Source: Planctomycetota bacterium
GTDB taxonomy: Bacteria > Planctomycetota > UBA1135 > GCA-002686595
Length of the DNA stretch: 44,885 nucleotides
Assembly (NCBI GenBank): GCA_028278425.1
Contig: JANQEJ010000004.1
Location: forward strand, 1 to 44,885
Direction of reading: 5' to 3'
Positions within the stretch are counted from its first letter, which is position 1; the number at the start of each line of letters is the position of its first letter. The notes beneath the pieces were generated by a model. The model searched no databases, was not told the DNA's origin, and was given only the letters and a program-made list of their open reading frames with translations. The position numbers were made by a program, and so were the translations under genes. This document shows positions 1 through 8,001 of the stretch, in pieces.

Positions 1-309
1 GCTCAGCTCCGCGCGGCTCCCCCCAACATCGGTTCGCGCTTCGCGCGCCGATCGACTTGTCACCATAAGTCCGGTGTCCACCGAATCGGGGGAGGGTCAC
101 TCCGAAGCCTCCGCCCGAAGAAAGGAAACGACTCAAGAGGCCAAGTTTCGCCTCGCTTCGCTCGCCGGTGGAGCTGCGAGTACCCGGGTACTTCGGACCG
201 CGCAGATGCCTCACTTCCGGGCGTCGCCGACGGGAAGGGCTGCTAGGATGGATCCGTCTCCGCGCCTTCCCCTCACGACGACCCTCACCACGCAGGAGCG
301 CTCTCCCGA
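1..309. other. Non-coding stretch upstream of the kelch gene
   Basis: No reading frame here looks like a protein. A GTG-started frame at 74-313 has no recognisable content and runs into the next gene's start. The only structure I see lies at 218-249: an 18-base motif shared with two other genes of the window, followed by a TAGGAT hexamer. The window begins inside this region, so a neighbouring gene's promoter or 3' end may also be here. Confidence 0.5.
218..249 (+). promoter_or_regulatory. Candidate promoter of the kelch gene
   Basis: TAGGAT at 244-249 resembles a -10 box. It is preceded at 218-235 by a sequence fitting CGSGYGTCSCCSACVGGM, also found before the kinase gene (2859-2876) and, on the other strand, before the IPT/TIG gene (8728-8745). 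The start codon is 60 bases further on, so the transcript would have a leader. The role of the 18-base motif is unknown. Confidence 0.35.
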
Positions 310-1899
310 ATGAAGGTATCCGCCGCCGCGTTACTCCCTCTTCTAGCGGCCCCGATCGCCGCCCAGGACGTCTGCGAGGGGAACGGACTGGGCAACGTGT
401 ACATGGAAACGACGCCCGCTTACATCGGCGGGTTCTACGAGGTCGACATGGGCTCGCCCGATCTTCCGTTCGGGCTCAGTGTGCTCTCGATCTCCGACGG
501 GTTCGGGCCGACGGTGCACCCGCTGCTCGGGCTGGTGTGTCTCGACGTCTTTTCGCCCGCCTACCAGGTGATCGTCCTGCCGCTCGACGGGACGGGGAAC
601 ATCCACCTCGCCTTCGGGCTGCCGGCCCTTCCCACGCTCGTGGGCTTCCCGCCGTTCTACGGCGCGCCGGCGACGATCAACGGGATCGTGATCGAGACCG
701 GCAAGACGGTTCCGGTCTTCTTCGAGAACGCGGACAGCTACACGCCGGCGGGAACGCTCGGGTTCGCGCGCTCGATGCACCGGGCGACGGCCCTCGGTCA
801 GGACGGGCGCGACAACCGGATCCAGGTCTTCATCAGCGGCGGCGGCACGGGGACGATCTTCGCCCCCGCCTCCATCGCGACGACCGAGATCTTCCAGCCG
901 CTCGACCGGACGCTCTCCCCGGGGCCGGACCTCTCGGAGCCGCGGGCGTTTCACACGGCGACGCTGCTCGAGAACGGGAACATCCTCATCGCGGGCGGCT
1001 GCGACGGCGCCGGCATCGTGACGAACACGTGCGAGATCTACGACCACGCCACGGGCACGATGAGCCCGACGGGGTCGATGAACGCCCCGCGGATCGGCCA
1101 TACCGCGACGCTCCTCGACGACGGACGGGTTTTCGTCGCCGGCGGTCTCTCGGACTTCCAGAACGCCGACACCGCGCTCGCCACCGTCCTCAACACCGCC
1201 CAGAACACGGGCGAGGTCTACGATCCCTCGACCGGGCTGTGGACGGCGACGTCCAACACGATGTCGTCGGTTCGCTCGGCGCACGAGGCGGAGCTCCTGC
1301 CGGACGGCAGGGTGTTCCTGATCAGCGGGATCGACGGCGGCATGCCGACCGGCATCGGCACCGACGTGGCGACGTTCACGGCGACGTGCGACTACTACGA
1401 CCCGACCACGAACGCCTTCTCGTCGGGTCCGCCGATCCCGATCGCGCGGGCGTTCCACGGCGCGAGCATCGTGAACAGCGAGATCCTCGTGACCGGCGGC
1501 CTGATCACGGCCGGCCCGTTCGGCGAGGCGTTCGCGACCACGACCTGCTACACGTTCAACGGCTCGACGTGGAGCTCGACCGGCGCGCTCGGCGAGGGCG
1601 TCGCGTTCCACGGCCAGGAGACGGTCGCGAACGGCACGGCCATCATCAACGGCGGGTACATCGGCGATTTCGTGACGCTGATCGCCTCGTCGCAGAGCGG
1701 CAGCCACGACGGGACGACGTTCACCACGGGCGCGCCGGTCGGCACGAACATCGGCATCCCGGGCAGCACGGCCTCGCCGCGCGGCTCCCACTCCGTGACG
1801 AAGCTCTGGGACGGCTCGCTCCTCATCATGGGAGGCTTCACGAGCCCCGACACGTCCACGATCATCGTCCTGGACGACGGGTTCGTGTACACGCCGTAG
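310..1899 (+). CDS. Exported kelch-repeat beta-propeller protein
   Basis: This 529-residue protein begins with a signal peptide (MKVSAAALLPLLAAPIAAQ), so it should be exported. Residues about 22-138 form a beta-rich module that resembles the C-terminal parts of the IPT/TIG, S8 and FG-GAP proteins of this window. From about residue 150 to the end there are roughly seven kelch-type blades, each with a pattern like HTATLL-DGRVFVAGG (for example around residues 210-225, 260-275 and 490-505), giving one beta-propeller of the galactose-oxidase/kelch kind. No catalytic copper site or other active site can be named. Such proteins usually bind ligands or form surface structures; the actual role is unknown. 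The gene stands alone on its strand, and its end is 8 bases from the convergent yciH-like gene. Confidence 0.85.
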   Translation: MKVSAAALLPLLAAPIAAQDVCEGNGLGNVYMETTPAYIGGFYEVDMGSPDLPFGLSVLSISDGFGPTVHPLLGLVCLDVFSPAYQVIVLPLDGTGNIHLAFGLPALPTLVGFPPFYGAPATINGIVIETGKTVPVFFENADSYTPAGTLGFARSMHRATALGQDGRDNRIQVFISGGGTGTIFAPASIATTEIFQPLDRTLSPGPDLSEPRAFHTATLLENGNILIAGGCDGAGIVTNTCEIYDHATGTMSPTGSMNAPRIGHTATLLDDGRVFVAGGLSDFQNADTALATVLNTAQNTGEVYDPSTGLWTATSNTMSSVRSAHEAELLPDGRVFLISGIDGGMPTGIGTDVATFTATCDYYDPTTNAFSSGPPIPIARAFHGASIVNSEILVTGGLITAGPFGEAFATTTCYTFNGSTWSSTGALGEGVAFHGQETVANGTAIINGGYIGDFVTLIASSQSGSHDGTTFTTGAPVGTNIGIPGSTASPRGSHSVTKLWDGSLLIMGGFTSPDTSTIIVLDDGFVYTP

Positions 1900-1907
1900 G
1901 GGACGCC

Positions 1908-2255
1908 CTAACCGCCGGAGCGGCGGACCGTCCAGCCCTTCCTCGCGAGCTCCGCGCAGACGGCGTCGCGGTGATCCCCCTGGATCTCGATGACGCCGTC
2001 GCGCACGGTTCCGCCGGAGCCGCAGCGCCTCTTCAGCTCCTTCGCGAGTGCCGCGAGCTCGTCCGGCGGGAGCGGCGCCCCGGTCACGACCGTGACGCCC
2101 CTCCCCTTGCGCCCCTTCGTCTCGCGGCCGACGCGTACGACGCCGTCGCCGCGCGCGCAGACGCAGCTTGCCAGCGGCCGCTCGCAGCGCGGGCAGAGCT
2201 CCCCGTGGCGCGTGGAGTAGACGAGACCCTCGCCCTTGCGCCGGGGTTTTCTCAT
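1908..2255 (-). CDS. yciH: SUI1/YciH-family translation factor
   Basis: The 115-residue product has a short Cys-rich N-terminal segment (CPRCERPLASCVC, residues 21-33) that could hold zinc. It is followed by the SUI1/eIF1 fold, with the RxGRxTKGRKGRGVTVVTG stretch near residues 41-59 and the KRRCGSGGTV loop near 75-84, both typical of bacterial YciH. eIF1-like proteins act at the ribosomal P site in start-codon selection. The role of bacterial YciH is less settled and has been linked to stress-time inhibition of initiation. The ATG at 2255 lies 11 bases downstream of the preceding gene's stop, so the two are probably cotranscribed. The length is normal for the family. Confidence 0.9.
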   Translation of the reverse strand: MRKPRRKGEGLVYSTRHGELCPRCERPLASCVCARGDGVVRVGRETKGRKGRGVTVVTGAPLPPDELAALAKELKRRCGSGGTVRDGVIEIQGDHRDAVCAELARKGWTVRRSGG

Positions 2256-2266
2256 CGCGGAAGAGG

Positions 2267-2833
2267 CTACGAGCGCTCGAGCTCGTTCCGGTCGGTGTGC
2301 TCGAACACGCGGCCGTAGATGTGGAGGACCGTCGTCTCGGAGTAGGAGAGCCGGTCGCCCCCGATCACGACCTCGTGCTCGAACGAGACCGTGCGCGCGT
2401 TGTCGCGCATGAACGGCGACTGGACGATCCCCCACTCCTCGTCGTCGAGCGCGGCGCGCACCGCGAGCTTCACCTCGTCCCCGCCGCCGTCCTCGGGCGC
2501 GTACCGGCCGCCGGCCAGGACGCAGACGGCCCGGGGAATAGTGAGCGAGTGCATGACGACCCCGGCGGCCGCGTCCCACATCCAGTAGCCGGTCTCGTTG
2601 TGGAAGACCTCGTCGTTCGACTTGCGGCGGACGACCTGGTGGTAGCGGACGGCGGCCAGCGACTGGGACTCGGCGTTGCGGACGCCGCCGATCCCCTCGA
2701 ACAGGATGGTCTCGTGGTAGGGATTCTCCTCGCTGCCGTCGGGCTCGGGGGACACGTCCAGTCCCTTGTCCCCCTTCCACGTCCCGATCAGCCCGGCGAG
2801 CGGCCCGTAGTCGACGTCGTTCGGTTCCGTCAT
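2267..2833 (-). CDS. Nitrobindin-like (FABP/THAP4-type) heme-binding beta-barrel protein
   Basis: The 188-residue product starts with the family's LIGTWKGDKG motif (residues 15-24). It contains HNETGYW (78-84), matching the HxExG(F/Y) signature, and ends with a FEHTDRNELER segment (177-187) typical of this barrel subfamily. Nitrobindins bind ferric heme in a ten-strand barrel and are proposed to sense or scavenge nitric oxide or peroxynitrite; heme binding here is inferred. No signal peptide is seen, so it is cytoplasmic. I chose the ATG at 2833 because a TACCTT hexamer lies 10 bases upstream and a more distant ATG at 2905 would overlap the divergent kinase promoter. It leads a probable two-gene unit with yciH. 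Confidence 0.8.
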   Translation of the reverse strand: MTEPNDVDYGPLAGLIGTWKGDKGLDVSPEPDGSEENPYHETILFEGIGGVRNAESQSLAAVRYHQVVRRKSNDEVFHNETGYWMWDAAAGVVMHSLTIPRAVCVLAGGRYAPEDGGGDEVKLAVRAALDDEEWGIVQSPFMRDNARTVSFEHEVVIGGDRLSYSETTVLHIYGRVFEHTDRNELERS

Positions 2834-2843
2834 CGTGCCGCGC

Positions 2844-2849
2844 AAGGTA
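2844..2849 (-). promoter_or_regulatory. Candidate -10 box (TACCTT) of the nitrobindin-like gene
   Basis: On the reverse strand TACCTT ends 10 bases before the ATG at 2833, and no Shine-Dalgarno sequence is visible. It fits the TANNNT pattern seen close before many starts in this window and suggests a leaderless or nearly leaderless transcript. Confidence 0.4.
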
Positions 2850-2858
2850 GCAGATTCG

Positions 2859-2886
2859 CGGGCGTCCCCCACAGGCCGACTATGCT
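2859..2886 (+). promoter_or_regulatory. Candidate promoter of the kinase-FGE gene
   Basis: The 18-base motif CGSGYGTCSCCSACVGGM occurs at 2859-2876 and a -10-like TATGCT at 2881-2886, 21 bases before the ATG at 2908. The region between this gene and the divergent nitrobindin-like gene is only 74 bases, so both promoters must overlap here. Confidence 0.35.
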
Positions 2887-2907
2887 GGTGGCGGGACGCG
2901 CCCATCG

Positions 2908-5643
2908 ATGACCGCCGACGAACCGGACCGCCTGTCGCCCGCCGGCGAAGCCTTCGCGGAGTTCCTCGCGCTGGTCGAGGAGGGCGAGGACGTCGACTTC
3001 GACGCCTTCTGCGCCGAGCGGGAGGCGCTCGCCCCGAAGCTGCGCCGGCTCCACGCGCGCTGGGCGTCGCTCACCGGCGCCCTCGACGCGGTCGGGGACG
3101 GCGAACGGCTCGCCGACCGCATCTCCGCCCGCTTCGGAGCGGTCGACCCGACCATCTCGCTCCGCGGAAGCGAGGAGCCGGCCGCGCACGGGACCCTGTT
3201 CCCGCGCGACGCGGGCGACGGCCCGCGGTACACCCTCGGCGCCGAGATCGCGCGCGGGGGCTTCGGCGCCATCCTCGAGGTGTGGGACCGCGACCTGCGC
3301 CGCACGCTGGCGATGAAGGTGCTCCTCGGCCGCGACGGCGACGGCGCTTCGTCGACCGGCGGCAGGGTCGAGCCGCGCGCGGTGAGCCGCTTCCTCGAGG
3401 AGGCACAGATCACGGGTCAGCTCGATCACCCCGGCATCGTGCCCGTGCACGAGCTCGGCCTCGACGCGGAGGGCCGCGTGTACTTCACGATGTCCCTGGT
3501 CCGGGGCCGCGACTTCCAGGCGATCCTGAAGCTCGTTCGCGAGGAGCGCGAGGACTGGTCCGTGCCGCGCGCGCTCGCCGTGGTCCAGCGCGTCTGCGAG
3601 ACGCTCGCGTACGCGCACGAGCGCGGCGTCGTCCACCGGGACCTGAAGCCGTCCAACGTGATGGTCGGCCGCTACGGCGAGACCTACGTGATGGATTGGG
3701 GCTTCGCGCGCGTGCTCGAGCCGGCCGAGCACGCGCAACCGCGCCCGCCCGCGGGCGTGGAGACCGGACTGCAAACGCACCGCGGCGAGCGCGACGACTC
3801 CCCTCTCGTCACGCGCGACGGCGACGTGGTCGGAACCCCGGCCTACATGCCGCCGGAGCAGGCCGCCGGACGAATCGAGGCGGTGGACCGGCGCTCCGAC
3901 GTCTACGCGGTCGGCGCGATGCTCTACCAGCTCCTGACCGGCGTGCGCCCGTACCATCAAGCCCGCGGGCAAGCGCGCGGGCCAGCGCGCCGGAAGCGTC
4001 TCTCCGCCGCGGAGGTCATCGCCGCGGTGCGGCGCGGCGCGCCGACGCCGGTGCACGTGCTGGCGCCCTCCGTGCCGCCGGAGCTCGTCGCGATCTGCGA
4101 CAAGGCCATGGCACGCGAGCCCGCGGACCGCTACGCGGACACGATGGAGATGGCGGAGGACCTGCGCGCGTACCTGGAGGTCCGCGTCGTGCGAGCCTGG
4201 CGCAGCGGCGCGCTCGCCGAGCTCGCCAAGTGGGTCCAGCGCAACCGCGCGCTCGCCGTCGCGAGCGCGGCGGCCGCCGTGGCGCTCGTCGCCGGGCTCG
4301 TCGCGACACTGATCCTGTTTACCCAGGCCGAAGAGGCGCGTGCCCAGGTGCTGCGGCTCGCGGACCACCGTCGGCTGCAGGGCCTGCTCGCGGGCGCGGA
4401 GGAGCTCTGGCCGGCGCGCCCGGAACGCGTCGGCGCCTACGAGGACTGGCTGGGCGAGGCGCGCACGCTCCTCGAACGCCGCGACGCCCAGCACCGGCCC
4501 ACGCTCGCCGCCATGGAGGCGGCGCCGGCGGAGTCGAACGAGGAGCTCTGGCACCGCGAGTCGCTCGCCGACCTCGTCAACCGGCTGGACGACTTCGCGG
4601 CGGTCACCGTGCCCGACGTCGAAGCGCGCCTGGACTGGGCGCGGCGCGTTCGCGAGCTGACCACGGACGGCCCCGCGGCGGCGGCGCTCTGGAGCGAGGC
4701 CGCCGCGGCGATCGGCGACCCGGATCGCTGTCCGCAGTACGCCGGTCTCGAGCTCGCCCCGCAGGTCGGTCTGGTCCCGATCGGACCGGATCCCGTTTCG
4801 GGCCTGTGGGAGTTCGCGCACCCGCGGACCGGAGCGATCCCGGAGCGCGACCCCGCCACGGGCGCGCTCTCGATCGCCGACGACACCGCCCTCGTCTTCG
4901 TGCTGGTCCCCGGCGGCTCGTTTCTCATGGGCGGGACGGGAGGGCTCGAGCAGCCGCGGCACCGCGTGACGCTCGATCCGTTCTTCCTGTCCAAGTACGA
5001 GATGAGCCAGGGCCAGTGGGTCCGTTTCACCGGCGCGAACCCGAGCTTCTACGGCCCGCGGTCCGCGCGCCCGACCGATCCGACCTTCAAGTACTCGCTC
5101 CGCTTCGCCGTCGAGCAGGTGACCTGGACCGAGTGCGAGCGCGTCACGCGCCGCCTCGGCCTCGCCCTCCCCACCGAAGCGCAGTGGGAGTACGCCGCGC
5201 GCGCGGGCACGACGACGCCGTGGTCCACCGGAGCGGAGCGCGAGTCGCTCGCCGGTTCGGTCAACCTGGCCGATCAGTCGGCCGCGCGCGCCGGCGCGCA
5301 ATGGTCGGAGATCCAGGACTGGCCGGAGCTCGACGACGGCCACACGACCGTCGCGCCGGTGGGAAGCTACCGGCCGAACGCGTTCGGGCTCCACGACGTA
5401 CACGGCAACGTCTGGGAGTGGTGCGCGGACTTCTGGATCTCGTACGCGAACCCCGTGCGTCCAGGCGACGGCCTGCGCTCGCTCCCGGAGGATCCGGACG
5501 AGCAGGTCCTCGAGCGCATCAACCGCGGCGGCGGGTTCTACGACTCGGCGCGCAACGCCCGCTCGGCGAACCGCATGTACCAGGCGACGAGCCGCGCCTA
5601 CGACGACGTGGGCCTGCGTCCGGCCCGGGCGATCGAGCGCTGA
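2908..5643 (+). CDS. Membrane Ser/Thr protein kinase fused to an FGE-sulfatase domain
   Basis: The 911-residue product has a Hanks-type kinase domain at about 108-425: glycine loop RGGFG (116-120), Lys137 in AMKVLL, Glu165, HRDLKPSNV (243-251) and the APE-like PPEQ at 315-318. The usual DFG is DWG (263-265), a common variant in planctomycete kinases. A single membrane segment follows at about 449-471, then a charged helical stretch. From about residue 660 to the end is an FGE-sulfatase (SUMF1/formylglycine-type) domain, with PGGSFLMGG, LPTEAQWEYAARAG, HGNVWEWCADFW and the closing GLRPAR motif. The N-terminal kinase should be cytoplasmic and the FGE-like domain extracytoplasmic, suggesting a sensor whose ligand binds outside. 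FGE-like domains in such kinases are generally taken as binding modules, and an enzymatic role is not shown. The gene stands alone. Confidence 0.92.
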   Translation: MTADEPDRLSPAGEAFAEFLALVEEGEDVDFDAFCAEREALAPKLRRLHARWASLTGALDAVGDGERLADRISARFGAVDPTISLRGSEEPAAHGTLFPRDAGDGPRYTLGAEIARGGFGAILEVWDRDLRRTLAMKVLLGRDGDGASSTGGRVEPRAVSRFLEEAQITGQLDHPGIVPVHELGLDAEGRVYFTMSLVRGRDFQAILKLVREEREDWSVPRALAVVQRVCETLAYAHERGVVHRDLKPSNVMVGRYGETYVMDWGFARVLEPAEHAQPRPPAGVETGLQTHRGERDDSPLVTRDGDVVGTPAYMPPEQAAGRIEAVDRRSDVYAVGAMLYQLLTGVRPYHQARGQARGPARRKRLSAAEVIAAVRRGAPTPVHVLAPSVPPELVAICDKAMAREPADRYADTMEMAEDLRAYLEVRVVRAWRSGALAELAKWVQRNRALAVASAAAAVALVAGLVATLILFTQAEEARAQVLRLADHRRLQGLLAGAEELWPARPERVGAYEDWLGEARTLLERRDAQHRPTLAAMEAAPAESNEELWHRESLADLVNRLDDFAAVTVPDVEARLDWARRVRELTTDGPAAAALWSEAAAAIGDPDRCPQYAGLELAPQVGLVPIGPDPVSGLWEFAHPRTGAIPERDPATGALSIADDTALVFVLVPGGSFLMGGTGGLEQPRHRVTLDPFFLSKYEMSQGQWVRFTGANPSFYGPRSARPTDPTFKYSLRFAVEQVTWTECERVTRRLGLALPTEAQWEYAARAGTTTPWSTGAERESLAGSVNLADQSAARAGAQWSEIQDWPELDDGHTTVAPVGSYRPNAFGLHDVHGNVWEWCADFWISYANPVRPGDGLRSLPEDPDEQVLERINRGGGFYDSARNARSANRMYQATSRAYDDVGLRPARAIER

Positions 5644-5669
5644 GCGGCGCAGAGCACGTCCCAAGACCC

Positions 5670-5724
5670 CGTCGTCGGCCCGAGGCCGAGCGAGGACCGC
5701 ACAGCGCAAGGAGAGCCGACGACG
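5670..5724. repeat. 10-bp perfect inverted repeat between convergent genes
   Basis: CGTCGTCGGC at 5670-5679 is matched by its exact complement GCCGACGACG at 5715-5724, with 35 bases between. It lies between the ends of the kinase gene and the small convergent gene, where a two-way terminator would be expected, but no T-run follows either arm. It could instead be a Rho-type 3' structure or a protein-binding site. Confidence 0.4.
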
Positions 5725-5799
5725 CGTACTCGCGGTGCTACTCGGAGGAGGTTCGACGCCGCGCTGCGCGGCCGCAGCCAGCCGAAGCCAGACAGGGTC

Positions 5800-6066
5800 C
5801 TAGCGGTCGCCGGTGTGCCGCACGCCGCCGGCGGTCGGTCCGCGGCCCGCGGCGGGTCCCTTGGCGGCGCCGGTCGATCCCTCGCCGTGCTTCTGCGAAT
5901 CGCCGCCGGCCTCGAGGTCGCCGGCTTCGAGGAGCTTCTTCACCGGGGGGAACTCGAGGGCCTTCGGCGTGACCTGACCGGTGTTCCCCGGCCCGAGGCG
6001 GAGCTTCTTCCCGCCCGGCAACGGCACGGTGAGCGGGAGGCGCGTCTTGTTCGTGAGGCTGGGCAT
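5800..6066 (-). CDS. Small cytoplasmic protein of unknown function
   Basis: The 88-residue product has an ordered first half, with LTNKTRLPLTVPLPGGKKLR at residues 4-23 followed by a GNTGQVTPKALEFPPVKKLLEAGDLE-like stretch ending near residue 53. The rest is a Gly/Ala-rich disordered tail with no order visible. The pattern (a beta-rich start with a proline-glycine turn, then a short helix carrying KKLLEAGDLE) is one I associate with unnamed small proteins of phage-like or planctomycete origin. I do not recognise a function. There is no signal peptide or membrane segment. A TAAGCT hexamer 9 bases before the ATG supports the start. The preceding membrane-protein gene on the same strand ends 55 bases upstream. 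Confidence 0.65.
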   Translation of the reverse strand: MPSLTNKTRLPLTVPLPGGKKLRLGPGNTGQVTPKALEFPPVKKLLEAGDLEAGGDSQKHGEGSTGAAKGPAAGRGPTAGGVRHTGDR

Positions 6067-6075
6067 GGACCCAAG

Positions 6076-6081
6076 AGCTTA
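6076..6081 (-). promoter_or_regulatory. Candidate -10 box (TAAGCT)
   Basis: TAAGCT on the reverse strand ends 9 bases before the ATG at 6066. No Shine-Dalgarno sequence is seen. It belongs to the TANNNT-near-start set described in the findings. Confidence 0.35.
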
Positions 6082-6121
6082 CTCGCTCCCGCGGAAGGGG
6101 GGACTCGTCGCGTTCTCGGAT

Positions 6122-7171
6122 CTAGGCCGCGAGCCTGGGTTCGTCCCGCGCCCCCGCGGTCTCCGCGCGGACGCCGTCGCCGGCCGTCAGGAGCACGGCG
6201 AGCCCGGTCCAGGCCGTGCCCAGGCTCGCGAGCGCCCACGCGAGCGCGACCGTCCAGTGCCCGCCCGGCTCGAAGAAGAACCCGAAGCCACCCGCGGCGG
6301 CGACGGCTGCGCCGAGCGCGAGGCGGCGACGCGACCGCCGGCGGGCGCGCCCGAGGCGAACGGCGGCGGCGACGACGAGGACGCCCGTGAAGGCGACCGG
6401 CAGGCCGGCCCAGCTTCGCGGGCCCAGGAGCGCGTACGCGCCGGCGTGCAGGTGCCCGCGCTCGAAGAGCGCCGTCGATGCTCCGGCGAGGAAGAGCACG
6501 AACACGATCGCGCCCGCGAGAGCGCGGTGGAATCGCGCCGGGGACGGCGGGCGCGCGGCGGCCCGGCGGACGGGCGACGCGACGGCTCGCTCGTGCAGCT
6601 CGCGCAGGAGCTCGACGGCGAAGAGGAGCAGGAAGACACCGGCCCAAAGCTTGGCGAGGTCCTCGCTGGAGAGCCTCATCCGCGCCTCGGCCGCGGCAAA
6701 GGCGTCGATCGCGGCCATCGCCGCGAACAGGAGCCCGCTCGCGCCGAGGAACACGAGCGCGCGCCGCGACCGCTCGCGTAGACGCCCGAGGGTCGCGAGC
6801 AGCCCGAGCTCGAGCACGCCCAGGCCGGCGATGAGGATCGCGTCGTTGAACCCGTAGGCGATGCCGATCCGCTCGTGCACGACGAAGCGGTCGTCGAAGC
6901 CGAGGTAGACGAACACCAGGATCTGCGAGAGGTGGAAGAGGCGGTCGCGCCCGGGCGCCCCCGTCCGCTCCGCCAGCGCGAGGCAGAGGCCGTGGACCAG
7001 CGCGCAGGACCAGAGGAGGAACACCGACAGGGAGGTGTTGACCCCATAGAGCGCCGCGGGACCCAGGATGTCCCCCAGGTAGGGCCGCACGAAGCGCTGG
7101 GAGTACCGCCACTCGAGGTACAGGAGCGCCGCGCTGTAGACCCCGAGGAAAGCCAGCGCCAACCACCGCAT
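6122..7171 (-). CDS. Multi-pass membrane protein with a DDx4HE motif
   Basis: The 349-residue product has about eight hydrophobic segments and no recognised enzymatic domain. Segments near 35-65 (GVNTSLSVFLLWSCALVHG) and 81-100 (ILVFVYLGFDDRFVVHE) line up with the corresponding parts of the divergent neighbour at 7261-8001. In particular, D93-D94 followed by H99-E100 matches its D104-E105 and H110-E111. The conserved acidic and His residues next to membrane segments could form a metal or proton site, but that is inference. A charged loop rich in Arg at about 195-215 interrupts the helices. No function is known to me. The ATG at 7171 is the only sensible start, and the last gene of this strand run begins 55 bases after its stop. 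Confidence 0.75.
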   Translation of the reverse strand: MRWLALAFLGVYSAALLYLEWRYSQRFVRPYLGDILGPAALYGVNTSLSVFLLWSCALVHGLCLALAERTGAPGRDRLFHLSQILVFVYLGFDDRFVVHERIGIAYGFNDAILIAGLGVLELGLLATLGRLRERSRRALVFLGASGLLFAAMAAIDAFAAAEARMRLSSEDLAKLWAGVFLLLFAVELLRELHERAVASPVRRAAARPPSPARFHRALAGAIVFVLFLAGASTALFERGHLHAGAYALLGPRSWAGLPVAFTGVLVVAAAVRLGRARRRSRRRLALGAAVAAAGGFGFFFEPGGHWTVALAWALASLGTAWTGLAVLLTAGDGVRAETAGARDEPRLAA

Positions 7172-7233
7172 GGGCGCACGATCGGCAGGGTCGCGCTTTG
7201 CCTTGAGCGGGGGCGCGCACAGGCCGAGAAAGA

Positions 7234-7254
7234 GGGGTTCGGGACCCCCGTCCC
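7234..7254 (+). other. Two mutually exclusive small hairpins before the 7261 start
   Basis: GGGGT (7234-7238) can pair with ACCCC (7244-7248). Alternatively, GGGAC (7241-7245) can pair with GTCCC (7250-7254). Both cannot form at once, and the second ends 6 bases before the ATG, so the choice could affect translation. In GC-rich DNA such short pairings are easily accidental. Confidence 0.25.
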
Positions 7255-7260
7255 GCCCCC

Positions 7261-8001
7261 ATGGACCTCGAAGGCTTCCTCTCCCCCGGCCGTGTGACGC
7301 GCCTGCTCGTCGGCGTGGTGATCCTCCTCTGCGCCGCGAGCCTCGCGGGCCAGGTCTGCAAGTACGAGCTCGGGCACGGGAACCTCTTCGGCTTCGTCCC
7401 CCTCTTCGACGTCGACAACGAGGTCAGCATCCCCACCTGGTACTCGTCGCTCGCGCTCTTTGCGTGCGCGGCGCTCCTGGCGACGGTCGCGCGCGCGAAG
7501 CAGGCCCTGCGCGCGGCTCACGCGGTGCGCTGGTGGTTGCTCGCCGGCCTCTTCCTCTACATGTCGGTCGACGAGGGGGCGGCCGTCCACGAGACGCTCG
7601 TCGTCGGACCGCTGCTCCGCGCGCTCGGCGACAGCGGCTGGCGCTACTTCGCGTGGGTCCTTCCGGGGTCGTTCCTCGTCGCGGCCGTGGCGATCGCCTA
7701 CTGGCGCTTCTGGCTGGACCTGCCCGCCGTCACGCGGGCGCGCTTCCTCGCGGCGGCGCTCCTCTTCGTCGGGGGCGCGCTCGGGATGGAGCTCGTGGCC
7801 GGGCTCTTCCTCCGCGGCGACGGGCACATCGAGAGCCTCTCCTACGCCGCGCTCACCACGGTCGAGGAGCTCCTCGAGATGCTCGGCGTGGTCGTGATGA
7901 TCCACGCCGTGCGCGCCTACCGGCAGGGCGACGCCTCCGCGCCGGCCGCCGGCTCAGTAGCTCGCCTGCACCCCGTTCGAGATCTGGAAGACGCCGGTTA
8001 G
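7261..8001 (+). CDS. Multi-pass membrane protein of the DEx4HE type
   Basis: The 246-residue product has about six membrane segments. Three conserved-looking polar patches stand out: DVDNEVSIPTWYSSL (50-64), SVDEGAAVHE (102-111) and TTVEELLEMLG (199-209). I recall this combination (an acidic residue before IPTWYSS, DEx4HE, then a double Glu in a late helix) from an unnamed family of bacterial inner-membrane proteins. Its function is not known to me. The divergent gene at 6122-7171 appears to be a more distant relative. The last 48 bases overlap the convergent IPT/TIG gene, and the C-terminal 25 residues encoded there look unstructured. Confidence 0.8.
   Translation: MDLEGFLSPGRVTRLLVGVVILLCAASLAGQVCKYELGHGNLFGFVPLFDVDNEVSIPTWYSSLALFACAALLATVARAKQALRAAHAVRWWLLAGLFLYMSVDEGAAVHETLVVGPLLRALGDSGWRYFAWVLPGSFLVAAVAIAYWRFWLDLPAVTRARFLAAALLFVGGALGMELVAGLFLRGDGHIESLSYAALTTVEELLEMLGVVVMIHAVRAYRQGDASAPAAGSVARLHPVRDLEDAG

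Noticed and set aside
74..313. Small GTG-started frame before the kelch gene
   Set aside because: It has no recognisable content, runs past the next start, and overlaps the promoter-like sequence.
168..2318. Forward open frame overlapping the kelch and yciH genes
   Set aside because: It is a frame shadow of the kelch gene with Arg/His-rich nonsense composition.
2835..5972. Long forward open frame overlapping the kinase gene
   Set aside because: It is out of frame with the kinase-FGE gene, is dominated by Arg, Ala and Pro, and has no domain motifs.
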